64,000 nt of DNA. It comes from JAJACP01 sp964350245 (lineage in GTDB: Bacteria; Chlamydiota; Chlamydiia; Chlamydiales; JAAKFR01). Positions within the stretch are counted from its first letter, which is position 1, and every line of letters starts with the position of its first letter. Location: NCBI GenBank assembly GCA_964350245.1, contig CAYGJC010000003.1, forward strand, positions 62,001 through 126,000. The letters run 5' to 3'. The notes below the pieces were generated by a model. The model saw only the letters and a program-made list of their open reading frames with translations, made no database searches and was not told the DNA's origin. The position numbers and the translations under genes are program-made. Shown here piece after piece: positions 52,863-61,109 of the stretch.

Positions 52863-53926
52863 TGAACCTCACCTCTCTTTTTCTTCGGAATTTTCGTAAC
52901 TACGAAGAGGCGCGGTTTACGTTTTCGCCCACGTTAAACTATATCTACGGAGAAAATGCGCAGGGAAAAACCAACCTTTTAGAGGCGATCCACCTTCTAA
53001 TAACCGGACGCTCCTTCCGCACGCAACGCCTAGCCGATTTGATCCGCTTCGGGACGCCCGCTTTTTATGTCGAAGCTTATTTTGAAAAAAATGGAATTGA
53101 GCAGCAGCTCAAACTCTCTTTTGATGGGGAAGGGCGTACGATTGTACACAACGCTACCTCGATTCCCTCACTTAGCGCTCTTTTAGGCATTTTAAATGGA
53201 GTGATTATCTCTCCGGAAGATCATGAGCTGGTTAAAGGCGGCCCCTCGGCCCGCCGTCAATTTCTCGACCTACAGATCGCGTGCGCAAGTCCCCTCTATC
53301 TCCATCATTTAAGCCGCTACCATCGAGCAATGAAACACCGCAACACTTTACTCCGTAGGCGCAAGCTTGAAACGGCCTCTATATGGGAAGAGCAGATGGC
53401 TGATTCGGCTACCCATCTTACCCTCAAAAGACTCGCTACCATTGAGCAGTTAGGTGCAGAAGAGGCTCTTTTGAATCAAAGTGATCAGATCTCACTTAAC
53501 TACCACACAACAGCGCCAGTGAAAAAGAGCCCTGATGAGCTCAAAGCTTACTTTCTGAAGCAGTATGAAAAACAACGTCCCAGAGAAATCGAGCAAGGAA
53601 ACACTCTAACCGGCCCACATCGCGACGATCTAACCATTTTAATGGGAGGAAAAGAAGCACGCTTTTTTGCTAGTGAGGGACAGGCTCGCTCGTGTGTCAC
53701 CAGTCTCCGTTTGGCCCAATGGTCCCGCTTAAAAAAAGCAACTGAAGAGATGCCCCTTTTGTGCATTGATGATGTAGGCATTTCGCTCGATGCTAAGCGA
53801 GAAAAACAGCTCTACACTCAACTCTGCTCCATGGGCCAAGTCTTCATCACCTCACCTCGAAAAAACCCAGATTTGCCCGATCTAACTCACCTCATCCACA
53901 TCCGCAACGGGACTCTGTTTTTGTAA
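52862..53926 (+). CDS. recF: DNA replication and repair protein RecF
   Basis: This 354-residue ATPase starts at ATG 52862, sharing one base with the dnaN stop. It has LRNFRNYEEARFTFSP, Walker A YGENAQGKTNLLEAI, the ABC-like signature region ASEGQARSCVTSLRLAQW and Walker B PLLCIDDVGISLD. RecF loads RecA at gapped DNA. It is somewhat shorter in its lower lobe than the E. coli protein. The last 45 bases overlap the convergent MFS gene. Confidence 0.94.
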   Translation: MNLTSLFLRNFRNYEEARFTFSPTLNYIYGENAQGKTNLLEAIHLLITGRSFRTQRLADLIRFGTPAFYVEAYFEKNGIEQQLKLSFDGEGRTIVHNATSIPSLSALLGILNGVIISPEDHELVKGGPSARRQFLDLQIACASPLYLHHLSRYHRAMKHRNTLLRRRKLETASIWEEQMADSATHLTLKRLATIEQLGAEEALLNQSDQISLNYHTTAPVKKSPDELKAYFLKQYEKQRPREIEQGNTLTGPHRDDLTILMGGKEARFFASEGQARSCVTSLRLAQWSRLKKATEEMPLLCIDDVGISLDAKREKQLYTQLCSMGQVFITSPRKNPDLPDLTHLIHIRNGTLFL

Positions 53927-55111
53927 AAGGATGACTGCAGCAGCTAACGCCATAAAGATTCCACTCACAACCACTGTTAGGACAGGATAATTGCCTACAA
54001 AAGAGCCACTGAAAAAAGGCGTGATGGCCAGAGCTAAGGCAATCAAACTTTCATAGATCCCCATTACCTCTCCCTGCTTCTCGCTACTCACTCGGTTTGA
54101 AATCAATGCAGCTGTTGCCGGATAGGCAAAAGCGAGAAAAAACTGCACCAGTGGGATATAGAGCCAGATCAGATGAACATTTTGGATCTTCAAAAACACA
54201 AAGAGATAAAGACCAGACAGTAACATCGAAAGAAAGAGTGTTTTTTGAATGCCTAGAAGCCGAATAAAGGGATAGATGAGAAACCCCGCTGAAAGAGAAT
54301 AGAAGGCACCTGAATAGCCGTAGAAAAACCCCGTTTGGATGGGGGAAAAGGCATACCGCTCAATCAAAAATAAAGGGATAAACTCAGTAAAAAAGGACCA
54401 TCCAAAAGAAAAGAATAAAAGGGCAAGAAAGACAAACCGAAGCTCGGGCATCTGTGCCGCTTGCTTCACTTGGTAAAAAGCTGTCAACACCTTCACTTTC
54501 CCTTTTACCCGGACTTGCCTGGTTTCGTCGAGCTTCCACCAGACGAGGACCAGGTTGAGCACCACAAGCGCAAAGGCCACCCCAAAGGGAGTGATTAAAC
54601 CCGCCGATTTGGCAAGCACACCGCTGATAAAGGGACCAAAGGTGAAACCGGCACCAAAGGCCATGTTAAGAAGGCCATAGTTTTTCGCTTTTTGCTCAGG
54701 GGTACTGATATCAGCAACAATCGCGCTGACAATCGAGCAGTTACTACAGGCAATCCCCGCAGTGATCCTGTAAATGACAAGAAGTGTTAAACTTTGAAAA
54801 TGGACACCTAGCATCGCCAAAGCATAACTGGCTAGCCCCACCCAAAAGCTTAGAATCAGCAACTTTTTTCTTCCCCGCAAATCGGAAAGAGAGCCCAATA
54901 TCGGCGCAAATAAAAACTGAAAAAAGGGATGTAGAGCGATTAGGATGCCCAGCCAAAGCCCCCGCATTCCACTACTCGTTTCAGGCGACAGAAAGTGAAA
55001 CGTTGGGTCAAAAAGCAAATAAGCTAGAATTGGATAGACAATCGCAATTCCAGCGTAATCGATGAATCCTGAAAGAAGTAGAATTCCCAGTGGGAGTTTG
55101 CGCGTGGGCAT
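53882..55111 (-). CDS. MFS transporter, TetA-like drug/H+ antiporter
   Basis: This 409-residue protein has twelve membrane spans and the motif A GSLSDLRGRKKLLILS between spans 2 and 3, typical of the drug:H+ antiporter DHA1 family. NYGLLNMAFGAGFTFGPFISG is the antiporter motif C, as in TetA-type pumps. Its closeness to TetA suggests efflux, but the substrate is unknown and no repressor gene is nearby. The 3' end overlaps the recF end by 45 bases tail to tail. The next gene upstream (55123) on the same strand ends 11 bases before its start. Confidence 0.85.
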   Translation of the reverse strand: MPTRKLPLGILLLSGFIDYAGIAIVYPILAYLLFDPTFHFLSPETSSGMRGLWLGILIALHPFFQFLFAPILGSLSDLRGRKKLLILSFWVGLASYALAMLGVHFQSLTLLVIYRITAGIACSNCSIVSAIVADISTPEQKAKNYGLLNMAFGAGFTFGPFISGVLAKSAGLITPFGVAFALVVLNLVLVWWKLDETRQVRVKGKVKVLTAFYQVKQAAQMPELRFVFLALLFFSFGWSFFTEFIPLFLIERYAFSPIQTGFFYGYSGAFYSLSAGFLIYPFIRLLGIQKTLFLSMLLSGLYLFVFLKIQNVHLIWLYIPLVQFFLAFAYPATAALISNRVSSEKQGEVMGIYESLIALALAITPFFSGSFVGNYPVLTVVVSGIFMALAAAVILLQKQSPVADVDEVS

Positions 55112-55122
55112 AGAAACTCATT

Positions 55123-56397
55123 CTACCCGCTCGGCTGATTTCTTTGAAGAAAGCGATCGATTTTATAAAATCTTTCTTGAGAAACGAGTTTATCAAAAAG
55201 AATATAGAGCACAAAAAGCCCTCCACTACTCATACTCAGTGCATACCCTGCTGTATGAAGATGAGGCACAAGCAGTAAGCTTCCCGATGTAACAGTAAGA
55301 ACAGCTATGATCAGAAGTACTGTGTGGTAGAGCAGTTTGCGATGGATTTCGCTGCGGACGGTTCCTATAATTTCCTCTCCCTCCTGCATCAGCTCTTGCT
55401 TAAGAGCGACCAGCTCCGCCCTTTTACACCGCATTTCGCCGGTAATACCGGTGCTTTCTCCTGCCAAGATTTTGTCATACACAGTAATCAGCTCATCGAT
55501 CAATTGAAGTTGAGAAGAGGCGCTTGCTAAATGCAAGCCATAAACCTCTGTCCTTTTAAGAGCATGAAGACGCTCCACATAGGACCAGATGTTAACAGGA
55601 TTTTTTTGCATGAGTTGAGCTGCTCGCTGTTGCAGCGCCTCACGTCTTGAGTCGTTGGTGAAGTGATTCTCGTTAAAGTATTTTTCAGCTAAAATGCTCT
55701 GTTTGCTCCCCTCTAAAACATCCGGAACAGGACCTTGAAGATAATCTAGAACCTCTCCAAGGGCTTTGAGGGTACCATCTTGTTTTTCCGTCTCTTGATT
55801 AAATTGTCTAAGTACCTGCGCTGTCCGCAAAGTGGCCCATCCTTTTGCCACACCCCCGACCGCGCCGCAGGCGATCAAAACAATGGGAAGAACAAGGGTA
55901 AAGGTGACTCCCAAACCCATGTGCGAAACAGAGGCTCCTGCTAGCTGTACTCCACCGGCAAACGGCTTCACACTGCTACTGATCCCTTTTCCAACTGTGT
56001 CCACACTGCGCGCAAACCAAAAAATAGCCTCTGCCACCTGCCCTGTTGAAGCGGCACACATCAACAACTTAAGACGCCCATTGGCACTCCGCGCGGCATG
56101 ATAGAGTCTAAAGGGTGAGCTGAGAATGCCCAAATAAGGAAGGAATTCACCCCCAATATTTCCTGCAAACTGTAAACCCCGTATGGCAACACCCAAAAAA
56201 CTCACGATCAAACAAATGAGCTGCTCATCGTTGAGTAAATCGACGCATTTTCTGGAAATAGCCCGCGCCTGACTTTTTAAAGACTCTAATTTGGGCAATT
56301 TTGCGTAGAAAGATGCTTTTTTAGGGGCAGCACCCGTTGCAGGAGTAACAGGAACCCCTGTAGTGACGCGATCTGGATGTATGGGTGCTGTAGCCAT
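55123..56397 (-). CDS. Inc-like membrane protein with three hydrophobic regions
   Basis: I prefer ATG 56397 (MATAPIHPDRV), which has AAGGTGA about 6 bases upstream, over ATG 56403; this gives 424 residues. Hydrophobic regions lie near residues 60-100 (LICLIVSFLGVAIRG and following), 165-195 (GLGVTFTLVLPIVLIACGAV) and at the C-terminal 355-405 (TVLLIIAVLTVTSGSLLLVP, YALSMSSGGLFVLYILF). The middle has helical, charged segments. The last pair is a bilobed hairpin as in inclusion-membrane proteins. No family is recognised. The MFS gene lies 11 bases downstream. Confidence 0.6.
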   Translation of the reverse strand: MATAPIHPDRVTTGVPVTPATGAAPKKASFYAKLPKLESLKSQARAISRKCVDLLNDEQLICLIVSFLGVAIRGLQFAGNIGGEFLPYLGILSSPFRLYHAARSANGRLKLLMCAASTGQVAEAIFWFARSVDTVGKGISSSVKPFAGGVQLAGASVSHMGLGVTFTLVLPIVLIACGAVGGVAKGWATLRTAQVLRQFNQETEKQDGTLKALGEVLDYLQGPVPDVLEGSKQSILAEKYFNENHFTNDSRREALQQRAAQLMQKNPVNIWSYVERLHALKRTEVYGLHLASASSQLQLIDELITVYDKILAGESTGITGEMRCKRAELVALKQELMQEGEEIIGTVRSEIHRKLLYHTVLLIIAVLTVTSGSLLLVPHLHTAGYALSMSSGGLFVLYILFDKLVSQERFYKIDRFLQRNQPSG

Positions 56398-56399
56398 AA

Positions 56400-56486
56400 T
56401 CATTCACCTTTGAACCGATCCCAAAAGTATCCGCGGATGTCTCGCATCATCTTGTCGCGATCCGCGTAAAACCGCTCATCGACCAT
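56400..56486 (-). CDS. Possible 28-residue leader peptide or gene remnant
   Basis: The frame starts at ATG 56486, reads MVDERFYADRDKMM then RDIRGYFWDRFKGE, and stops just before the start of the gene at 56397. Composition is protein-like and the stop overlaps the downstream start region (coupling). No ribosome-binding site is seen and an in-frame stop lies directly upstream. It lies inside the 18-bp inverted repeat, one arm of which encodes YFWDRF. Confidence 0.3.
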   Translation of the reverse strand: MVDERFYADRDKMMRDIRGYFWDRFKGE

Positions 56487-56526
56487 TTAATACGGTCCAT
56501 GTTGCGTCTACTTTTGGGATCGGTTC
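56412..56526. repeat. 115-bp element bounded by perfect 18-bp inverted repeats
   Basis: GAACCGATCCCAAAAGTA at 56412-56429 is the exact reverse complement of 56509-56526. Inside, CGCGGAT (from about 56432) and ATCCGCG (about 56460-56466) form a second nested inverted pair. No transposase frame is present. It could be a miniature inverted-repeat element, an inverted duplication or a structured leader. Confidence 0.8.
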
Positions 56527-56715
56527 GTTGTCTACTATAATAGTATCAACTAATTATTTATTTTATGTTAAGACGCTTGATTACAGAAAGATAAGAATGA
56601 GTAATGGAGTCCATAACTTCCCTTAAGAGACACCTGCTAAAACGCAACCGTTACACAAGATAGCCTTAAAACCATCTACCGAAATTGATTGCTCTAGAAT
56701 TGCACTTTGTAGAAA
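56527..56715. other. Intergenic stretch without recognised features
   Basis: This AT-rich spacer leads into the ABC ATPase gene. I see no tRNA, no strong hairpin and no clear promoter pair. It may hold the promoters for both divergent genes. Confidence 0.4.
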
Positions 56716-57432
56716 ATGCCTTCCGCTATGCTCGCTATTCACCGTCTTCAGTTTGCCTATGGGCAAAAGACCATCCTCGACAAACTCTCTTTCTCAGTTA
56801 GAGAAGGGGAGATTATTGCTTTAATCGGCATTTCAGGCTCAGGCAAAACGACGCTATTTCGCTTAATTACCGGGCTGATTCAGCCCACTGCCGGTACCAT
56901 ATCCCTAACTGGTGAAGCCACGTACATGAGACAAGAAGATCTCCTTCTTCCCTGGCGCACAGTCTTAGAAAATCTTCTTCTGTTCACTGAGCTGGGAAAA
57001 AAAACACCTCAAAACAAAGAGGCGATCCAAGAGCAGGCGCGGGCTCTCCTTAAAAGAGTGGGACTAGAAGGAACTGCGCAGGCCTACCCCCACACATTGT
57101 CTGGCGGCATGCGCCAAAGGGTGGCTCTTGCCCGGTCGCTTTTACAAAACCGCCCTCTTATGCTTCTCGATGAGCCCTTTGCTTCGCTGGATGTGATTAT
57201 CCGCGAGCAACTCTATGCACTCATGAGAGAAATCCGCGATCAATACAACAAAACGATTGTGATGGTTACCCATGACTTTCGCGACGCCATGGCGCTAGCC
57301 GATCGTATCCTTGTCTTGTCAGAGGGCAAAATTGCAGCAGACTATCCTGTTTTATCTGAAATGCGTCATGATCCTTACACCGCCAATCAACTCATTCAGA
57401 ACATTCGAGAGCAGCTTTCAGTTGCTTTGTAA
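56716..57432 (+). CDS. Orphan ABC transporter ATPase, SsuB/TauB-like
   Basis: This 238-residue ATPase has Walker A GISGSGKTT, the signature LSGGMRQRVALARSLL, Walker B LMLLDEPFASLD and the H-loop VTHDFRDAM. The GGMRQR signature and DEPFASLD suit the nitrate/sulfonate/taurine or thiamine-precursor importer branch. No permease or binding protein gene lies beside it, so its partner must be encoded elsewhere or the gene is a relic. The 3' end overlaps the convergent HD gene by 41 bases. Confidence 0.85.
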   Translation: MPSAMLAIHRLQFAYGQKTILDKLSFSVREGEIIALIGISGSGKTTLFRLITGLIQPTAGTISLTGEATYMRQEDLLLPWRTVLENLLLFTELGKKTPQNKEAIQEQARALLKRVGLEGTAQAYPHTLSGGMRQRVALARSLLQNRPLMLLDEPFASLDVIIREQLYALMREIRDQYNKTIVMVTHDFRDAMALADRILVLSEGKIAADYPVLSEMRHDPYTANQLIQNIREQLSVAL

Positions 57433-58510
57433 ACTCAGGATGTGTGTAGACTTGAATCGACTTTCCTCCAATAGGAATCTGCCTCAGAAAGGGAGAGGCT
57501 TGGTCGGAAGAGATCACCTTTCCCTCATCACTCAAAACAGAAAAACGCCTTTCCCCCTTTTTTAAGGGAACCTGATCAACTAGGATCTTGTCGCCAAACT
57601 CCGCTACAGAAATAGGCGGCATTCCCCCCACTTCTTCGTATGCAGGTTTTCTTTTTAACAGCACCAGAGCATCATAATCTCCGTTTTTTGCTGCCTGCAT
57701 CAAAGCGGCTAGAATAACAAAATCGGTCTGTTCTAGATAGGGAATAGAGTGATCATAGTGCCTTTGCATAAAGCGGATCATGTGCTGCGTGTAGACGCGC
57801 GCTTTAGGATGGTGGTAGACACGTGCGTACATCATGTAGCGGGCAATCCAAAGCGCCTCTACCGACTGAATCCCCCCCTCAGCCACGCCCAAAGAGTCCG
57901 ATAAAATGCGTAGTGAGTCAATCAATTGGTGGTGATCAAAATAGCCGTAGCCCACACCCGTGTAGTAGGCATCCCGAATTAGATAGTCAATGCGATCAGC
58001 GCCAAAGTTATCTTCTGTGATCACTTGCGCCAAAAGCCTTTCCTGCGGCGTGAGCGGCTCTTTACCGACAGCCAGCTTGATGATATCCTCTTCCGCCTCC
58101 CTCCCAAGGGTTTGCCAAATGGCGCGCAGCTCTTCAGAGCGAATCATCTGCATCGTCATCTCTTCGTGCCCCCCATCAGGCAGAAGCACCTTCTCGGCCG
58201 TATGTGAAAACGGCAGATGCCCCATGTCATGGCATAGAGCGGCTAAGCGGAGAATCTGCCGCCAATACTCTCTCTTTTCCTCAGGCAGATCATGGCAAAT
58301 CGAGTCAAACATCCGTGTGACCAGCTCCATCACACCCAAAGAGTGCTCAAAGCGGGTGTGTGTCGCACCCGGATAGACCAGATAAGCGACCCCCATCTGA
58401 CGGATGTAGCGGAGCCTTTGAAAGGGGCGCGAGTCAATCACCCTCTGTTCTAGCTCTCCAAAGCGGATAAATCCATGAACGGGATCACAAATCTTGAATG
58501 GGTCCTGCAT
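57392..58510 (-). CDS. HD-domain phosphohydrolase, dNTPase-like
   Basis: I start at ATG 58510 (MQDPFKICDPVHGFIRF), giving 372 residues; the alternative TTG 58546 adds a hydrophobic, non-family leader. It shows DPVHGFI, RLRYIRQMGVAYLVYPGATH, RFEHSLGVMEL and ALCHDMGHLPFSHTAE, the HD metal site (His56, His94-Asp95). The family resembles YwfO/dGTPase-like enzymes that cleave triphosphate from dNTPs or hydrolyse other nucleotides. Substrate unknown. It is divergent from the Inc-like gene at 58546 with only 35 bases between. Confidence 0.87.
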   Translation of the reverse strand: MQDPFKICDPVHGFIRFGELEQRVIDSRPFQRLRYIRQMGVAYLVYPGATHTRFEHSLGVMELVTRMFDSICHDLPEEKREYWRQILRLAALCHDMGHLPFSHTAEKVLLPDGGHEEMTMQMIRSEELRAIWQTLGREAEEDIIKLAVGKEPLTPQERLLAQVITEDNFGADRIDYLIRDAYYTGVGYGYFDHHQLIDSLRILSDSLGVAEGGIQSVEALWIARYMMYARVYHHPKARVYTQHMIRFMQRHYDHSIPYLEQTDFVILAALMQAAKNGDYDALVLLKRKPAYEEVGGMPPISVAEFGDKILVDQVPLKKGERRFSVLSDEGKVISSDQASPFLRQIPIGGKSIQVYTHPEFTKQLKAALECSE

Positions 58511-58545
58511 AAGTGGTAGAATACTGACCAAAATAATAATTTGCA

Positions 58546-59094
58546 ATGAGCACCTCTACACCTAAACTACACCCCGAGGATAAAACCCATCTCTTTGCCC
58601 TCCATGAGACATTTAATCAGAAGGCACGCCTCACCGGCTGCTCAACAGCTGCAGCCTCATTTCTCATTCTCGGAGCCCTAATTGTAATCGGAGCCTCCTG
58701 CCTCTGCTTGACTCTCCCTGGAGTCAACGTGATTCAGCACGTGATCCTTCCAGGCGTCTTTCCCGGTTCAGGAGCCCTCCTATTAAGCCTCCCCTTCATT
58801 TATGCTACTGTACGCGGATCGAGAGCAAAGAACGCCGCCAGAAAAGAGTTGATCGAGTTCTCTATCGCCCTGATCAACTGGCATCAAGTTGAAGACATGC
58901 CCAAAACCCGGCAAAAAACAAAGTTTCTTTACAAAAACTTTATCAAAAGCCGGTGGACAAAAGAATACTCTTCAAAGTTGATTAAGGATATAAAGGAGCG
59001 TTATCCTGAGGAAGACAAGCAGACACCTAGGGCAAGAAAATCTCTTCTAAAAGCTCTTGACAACACACTTCAAGAGATCCAAAAAGCTAAATAA
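58546..59094 (+). CDS. Inc-like two-span membrane protein
   Basis: This 182-residue protein has two hydrophobic lobes at about residues 37-60 (AAASFLILGALIVIGASCLC) and 65-88 (HVILPGVFPGSGALLLSLPF) with a short loop, then a hydrophilic C-terminal part rich in Lys (KTRQKTKFLYKNFIKSRW). The layout is that of inclusion-membrane proteins with both ends in the host cytoplasm. It is the first of three similar genes on this strand. No sequence family is recognised. Confidence 0.6.
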   Translation: MSTSTPKLHPEDKTHLFALHETFNQKARLTGCSTAAASFLILGALIVIGASCLCLTLPGVNVIQHVILPGVFPGSGALLLSLPFIYATVRGSRAKNAARKELIEFSIALINWHQVEDMPKTRQKTKFLYKNFIKSRWTKEYSSKLIKDIKERYPEEDKQTPRARKSLLKALDNTLQEIQKAK

Positions 59095-59144
59095 TTTCTT
59101 AATATTTATATGTTATAATATTCTTTTTACAAGATTGTTATAAT

Positions 59145-59456
59145 ATGAAAATAACTGCTATAAAGACTTCTTTTTTAAGGCTTGAGGGAGCAAAAAAAGC
59201 CACAATCGCTGCCGGTACAGTAGGATTGATTGCTCTTGCTGTAGTTGCATTTGTGGCGATTCAGGCTGCCTGTTTACATACATGCCCGACCGCGAGCCTT
59301 TGCTTTAAAGCAGCGTCATTTACAGCAGAAGGCGCTTTTTGCATCTCTGGCCTTTTTTTCATCTACGCTTGTTTAAAACCTAAAAAAGTTTCTCAACCTC
59401 AAACAAAGACAGATGCCCGCCCCCACTACCCAAAAGGCGATTGGAGGGAAACATGA
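59145..59456 (+). CDS. Short Inc-like membrane protein
   Basis: This 103-residue protein has lobes ATIAAGTVGLIALAVVAFVA and AEGAFCISGLFFIYACLK separated by a Cys-containing loop (CLHTCPTASLCFK), and a short basic tail. It starts at ATG 59145 without a strong ribosome-binding site in the AT-rich gap. The stop overlaps the next gene as ATGA. The four cysteines in and near the loop may form disulfides in the inclusion lumen (inference). Function unknown. Confidence 0.55.
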   Translation: MKITAIKTSFLRLEGAKKATIAAGTVGLIALAVVAFVAIQAACLHTCPTASLCFKAASFTAEGAFCISGLFFIYACLKPKKVSQPQTKTDARPHYPKGDWRET

Positions 59457-60322
59457 CCATTTCAGCCCTCTTTAGCTTCTCACCAGAGAAAGACTTCGCA
59501 CGGATCCAAACCAATGACCGCCTCAAGAGGGCTCTTAGAAAAGTGGAGATCTCTCTTTTTGTTATCGGGGTCTTAGCTATTTTTGCCACTGTTTTAGCTT
59601 TTAGCCAAACCGGAGGAGTCAGCACTCTCTCTTTAACCCAAAACATCACCCTCATCGGCTTAGTCGTGGGCGCAGGAGCGGCGCCCGTAACCATAGGGAT
59701 TTTGATGATCCGCCTTGTTCGTTTCTATTTTTCTAGCCAAAACAGAAAGCTACACGCCGGTTTTGACGGACTTCACCTAATCGATGCCTTGCTAGGAAGT
59801 TTCGTTCTGGAGGCCAATTCGAACGACAAAGGAAAATTCAAACAGCTATTCACCCACATGACACATGCGCAGTGGAGCGACTTTGTGTCAGCCATAGACA
59901 CGGAATTTAAACAAAAAAAAACGCTTACAAACGAAAAGAAAGCCTTCCTCCGATTTGTTGGGGGCTACTCTGACCATCTAGCACACAATCTCTTTTATTT
60001 GAGTCCTCAAACAATTGCGCACCTACGCTCTTCGATGGAGGAAAAAGATAAGAAGCATTTTGACTTTCTCATTGAAGGCCATTTTGAAGCTCTTTGTCGG
60101 ACCTATGGAAAGATGGAAGCAGAGCCGATCGTAGCAGAAGAGCAACTCAACGATCCCTGGCTGAACTATCTGGTGGCTCTATCTATCAGCTTTGGCGGAA
60201 TGCCACGAGAGACTCGTTCTGAAGAGCTAACAGCCAAGCAGATCCATAGCCTGACAGACCTATGCAACCGGGGATTAGAGAATCTGTTCAGCTCAAACTC
60301 TAATATCCTAAGTGCACAGTAA
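59453..60322 (+). CDS. Inc-like membrane protein with helical C-terminal domain
   Basis: I place the start at ATG 59453, overlapping the upstream stop as ATGA, giving 289 residues. The lobes are at about 28-50 (VEISLFVIGVLAIFATVLAF) and 58-85 (LTQNITLIGLVVGAGAAPVT). The remaining 200 residues are soluble and helical (FKQLFTHMTHAQWSDFVSAI, AHLRSSMEEKDKKHFDFLIE). The second and third genes of this trio are translationally coupled. No domain is recognised. Confidence 0.6.
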   Translation: MTISALFSFSPEKDFARIQTNDRLKRALRKVEISLFVIGVLAIFATVLAFSQTGGVSTLSLTQNITLIGLVVGAGAAPVTIGILMIRLVRFYFSSQNRKLHAGFDGLHLIDALLGSFVLEANSNDKGKFKQLFTHMTHAQWSDFVSAIDTEFKQKKTLTNEKKAFLRFVGGYSDHLAHNLFYLSPQTIAHLRSSMEEKDKKHFDFLIEGHFEALCRTYGKMEAEPIVAEEQLNDPWLNYLVALSISFGGMPRETRSEELTAKQIHSLTDLCNRGLENLFSSNSNILSAQ

Positions 60323-60344
60323 CATCGGCAATGTTAATGTGCAC
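60312..60344. terminator. Hairpin overlapping the stop of the Inc-like trio
   Basis: GTGCACAGTAACAT (60312-60325) pairs with ATGTTAATGTGCAC (60331-60344) around the loop CGGCA: 13 of 14 positions pair. It spans the stop codon and separates this operon from the convergent tRNA genes. There is no thymine run, so the terminator role is probable, not certain. Confidence 0.55.
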
Positions 60345-60397
60345 AATATACGTTAGGATCTGGCCAAAAAAGGTACTAATGTGCAGTGGCAGGAGGA

Positions 60398-60471
60398 TGC
60401 GGTTACCAAGACTTGAACTTGGGACCTCGACATTATCAGTGTCGCGCTCTAACCAACTGAGCTATAACCGC
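60398..60471 (-). tRNA. tRNA-Ile (GAT)
   Basis: The minus strand folds as a 74-base cloverleaf: acceptor GCGGTTA with TAACCGC, D-arm AGCTCAGTTGGTTAGAGC, anticodon loop CTGATAA with anticodon GAT and T-loop GTTCAAGTC. Discriminator base is A. CCA is not encoded. Confidence 0.93.
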
Positions 60472-60480
60472 GGGAAATGA

Positions 60481-60553
60481 TGGAGGCTAGGAGAGTCGAA
60501 CTCCTGACCTTCTGAATGCAAATCAGATGCTCTACCAGCTGAGCTAAGCCCCC
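60481..60553 (-). tRNA. tRNA-Ala (TGC)
   Basis: The minus strand folds as a 73-base cloverleaf: acceptor GGGGGCT with AGCCTCC (one G-U pair), D-arm AGCTCAGCTGGTAGAGC, anticodon loop with TGC in TTTGCAT and T-loop GTTCGACTC. Discriminator A, no encoded CCA. It lies 9 bases upstream of tRNA-Ile and is co-transcribed with it. Confidence 0.93.
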
Positions 60554-60638
60554 AAATGAAATTCTACTTGCCTTCTCTTTTCCTTCCCATTAACGTGGAA
60601 GGAAGTAGACAATACCGAAACAATTTATTTTTACGCAA

Positions 60639-61103
60639 ATGAAAACCTTTTTTCTCGCATTTCTTTTCTTGTCCTCCCCTCTTTTAGCCGACTCCAGCCC
60701 CGCCTACCCTCCTAATCCCTTTGACAATCAGGGAGGGAAAACATCTCCCGCCTTCTCAGCTGCCAATGCACAAGCGATCTACTGGATCAACCTAATCGAC
60801 CAGCATCAATATGGCGCCTCCTGGGGTGAGGCAAGCGGGCTTGTCAAAGACGTCACCACCCGCGAACAGTGGGCAGCCGGCATGAAAGCCATTCGGACGG
60901 GACTGGGGGTTGTCACCTCTCGAAAAGTCACCGCCCATCAGGCGGTCACAGGGCTAGAGTATGGGACTAAAGGAAACTTTATGATCATCAAGTACGCGAC
61001 TAACTATCAACGCAAGCAGAATATGACTGAGACAATTGTCCTCATGACGGAGGGGAAACTCGGGCTTTGGAAAGTCGTTTCATACAAAATCTCAAGCCGG
61101 TAG
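60639..61103 (+). CDS. Secreted DUF4019 family protein
   Basis: This 154-residue protein has a signal peptide (MKTFFLAFLFLSSPLLADSS) with likely cleavage after LLA. The mature domain shows the DUF4019 pattern: AIYWINLIDQHQYGASWGEA, TTREQWAAGMKAIRTGLG, ITYATN-like IIKYATNYQRK and a final GLWKVVSYKI. The family is predicted periplasmic, of unknown function, with a cystatin-like/NTF2-like look. It starts at ATG 60639 after the tRNA genes, on the opposite strand. Confidence 0.8.
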   Translation: MKTFFLAFLFLSSPLLADSSPAYPPNPFDNQGGKTSPAFSAANAQAIYWINLIDQHQYGASWGEASGLVKDVTTREQWAAGMKAIRTGLGVVTSRKVTAHQAVTGLEYGTKGNFMIIKYATNYQRKQNMTETIVLMTEGKLGLWKVVSYKISSR

Positions 61104-61109
61104 ACTGAA

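Noticed and set aside
56412..56526. Insertion sequence ends
   Set aside because: There are exact inverted repeats, but only 115 bases between the outer ends and no transposase frame, so it is reported only as an element of unknown type.
60398..60553. Part of an rRNA operon
   Set aside because: The flanks are protein-coding and no 16S, 23S or 5S sequence is seen on either side.
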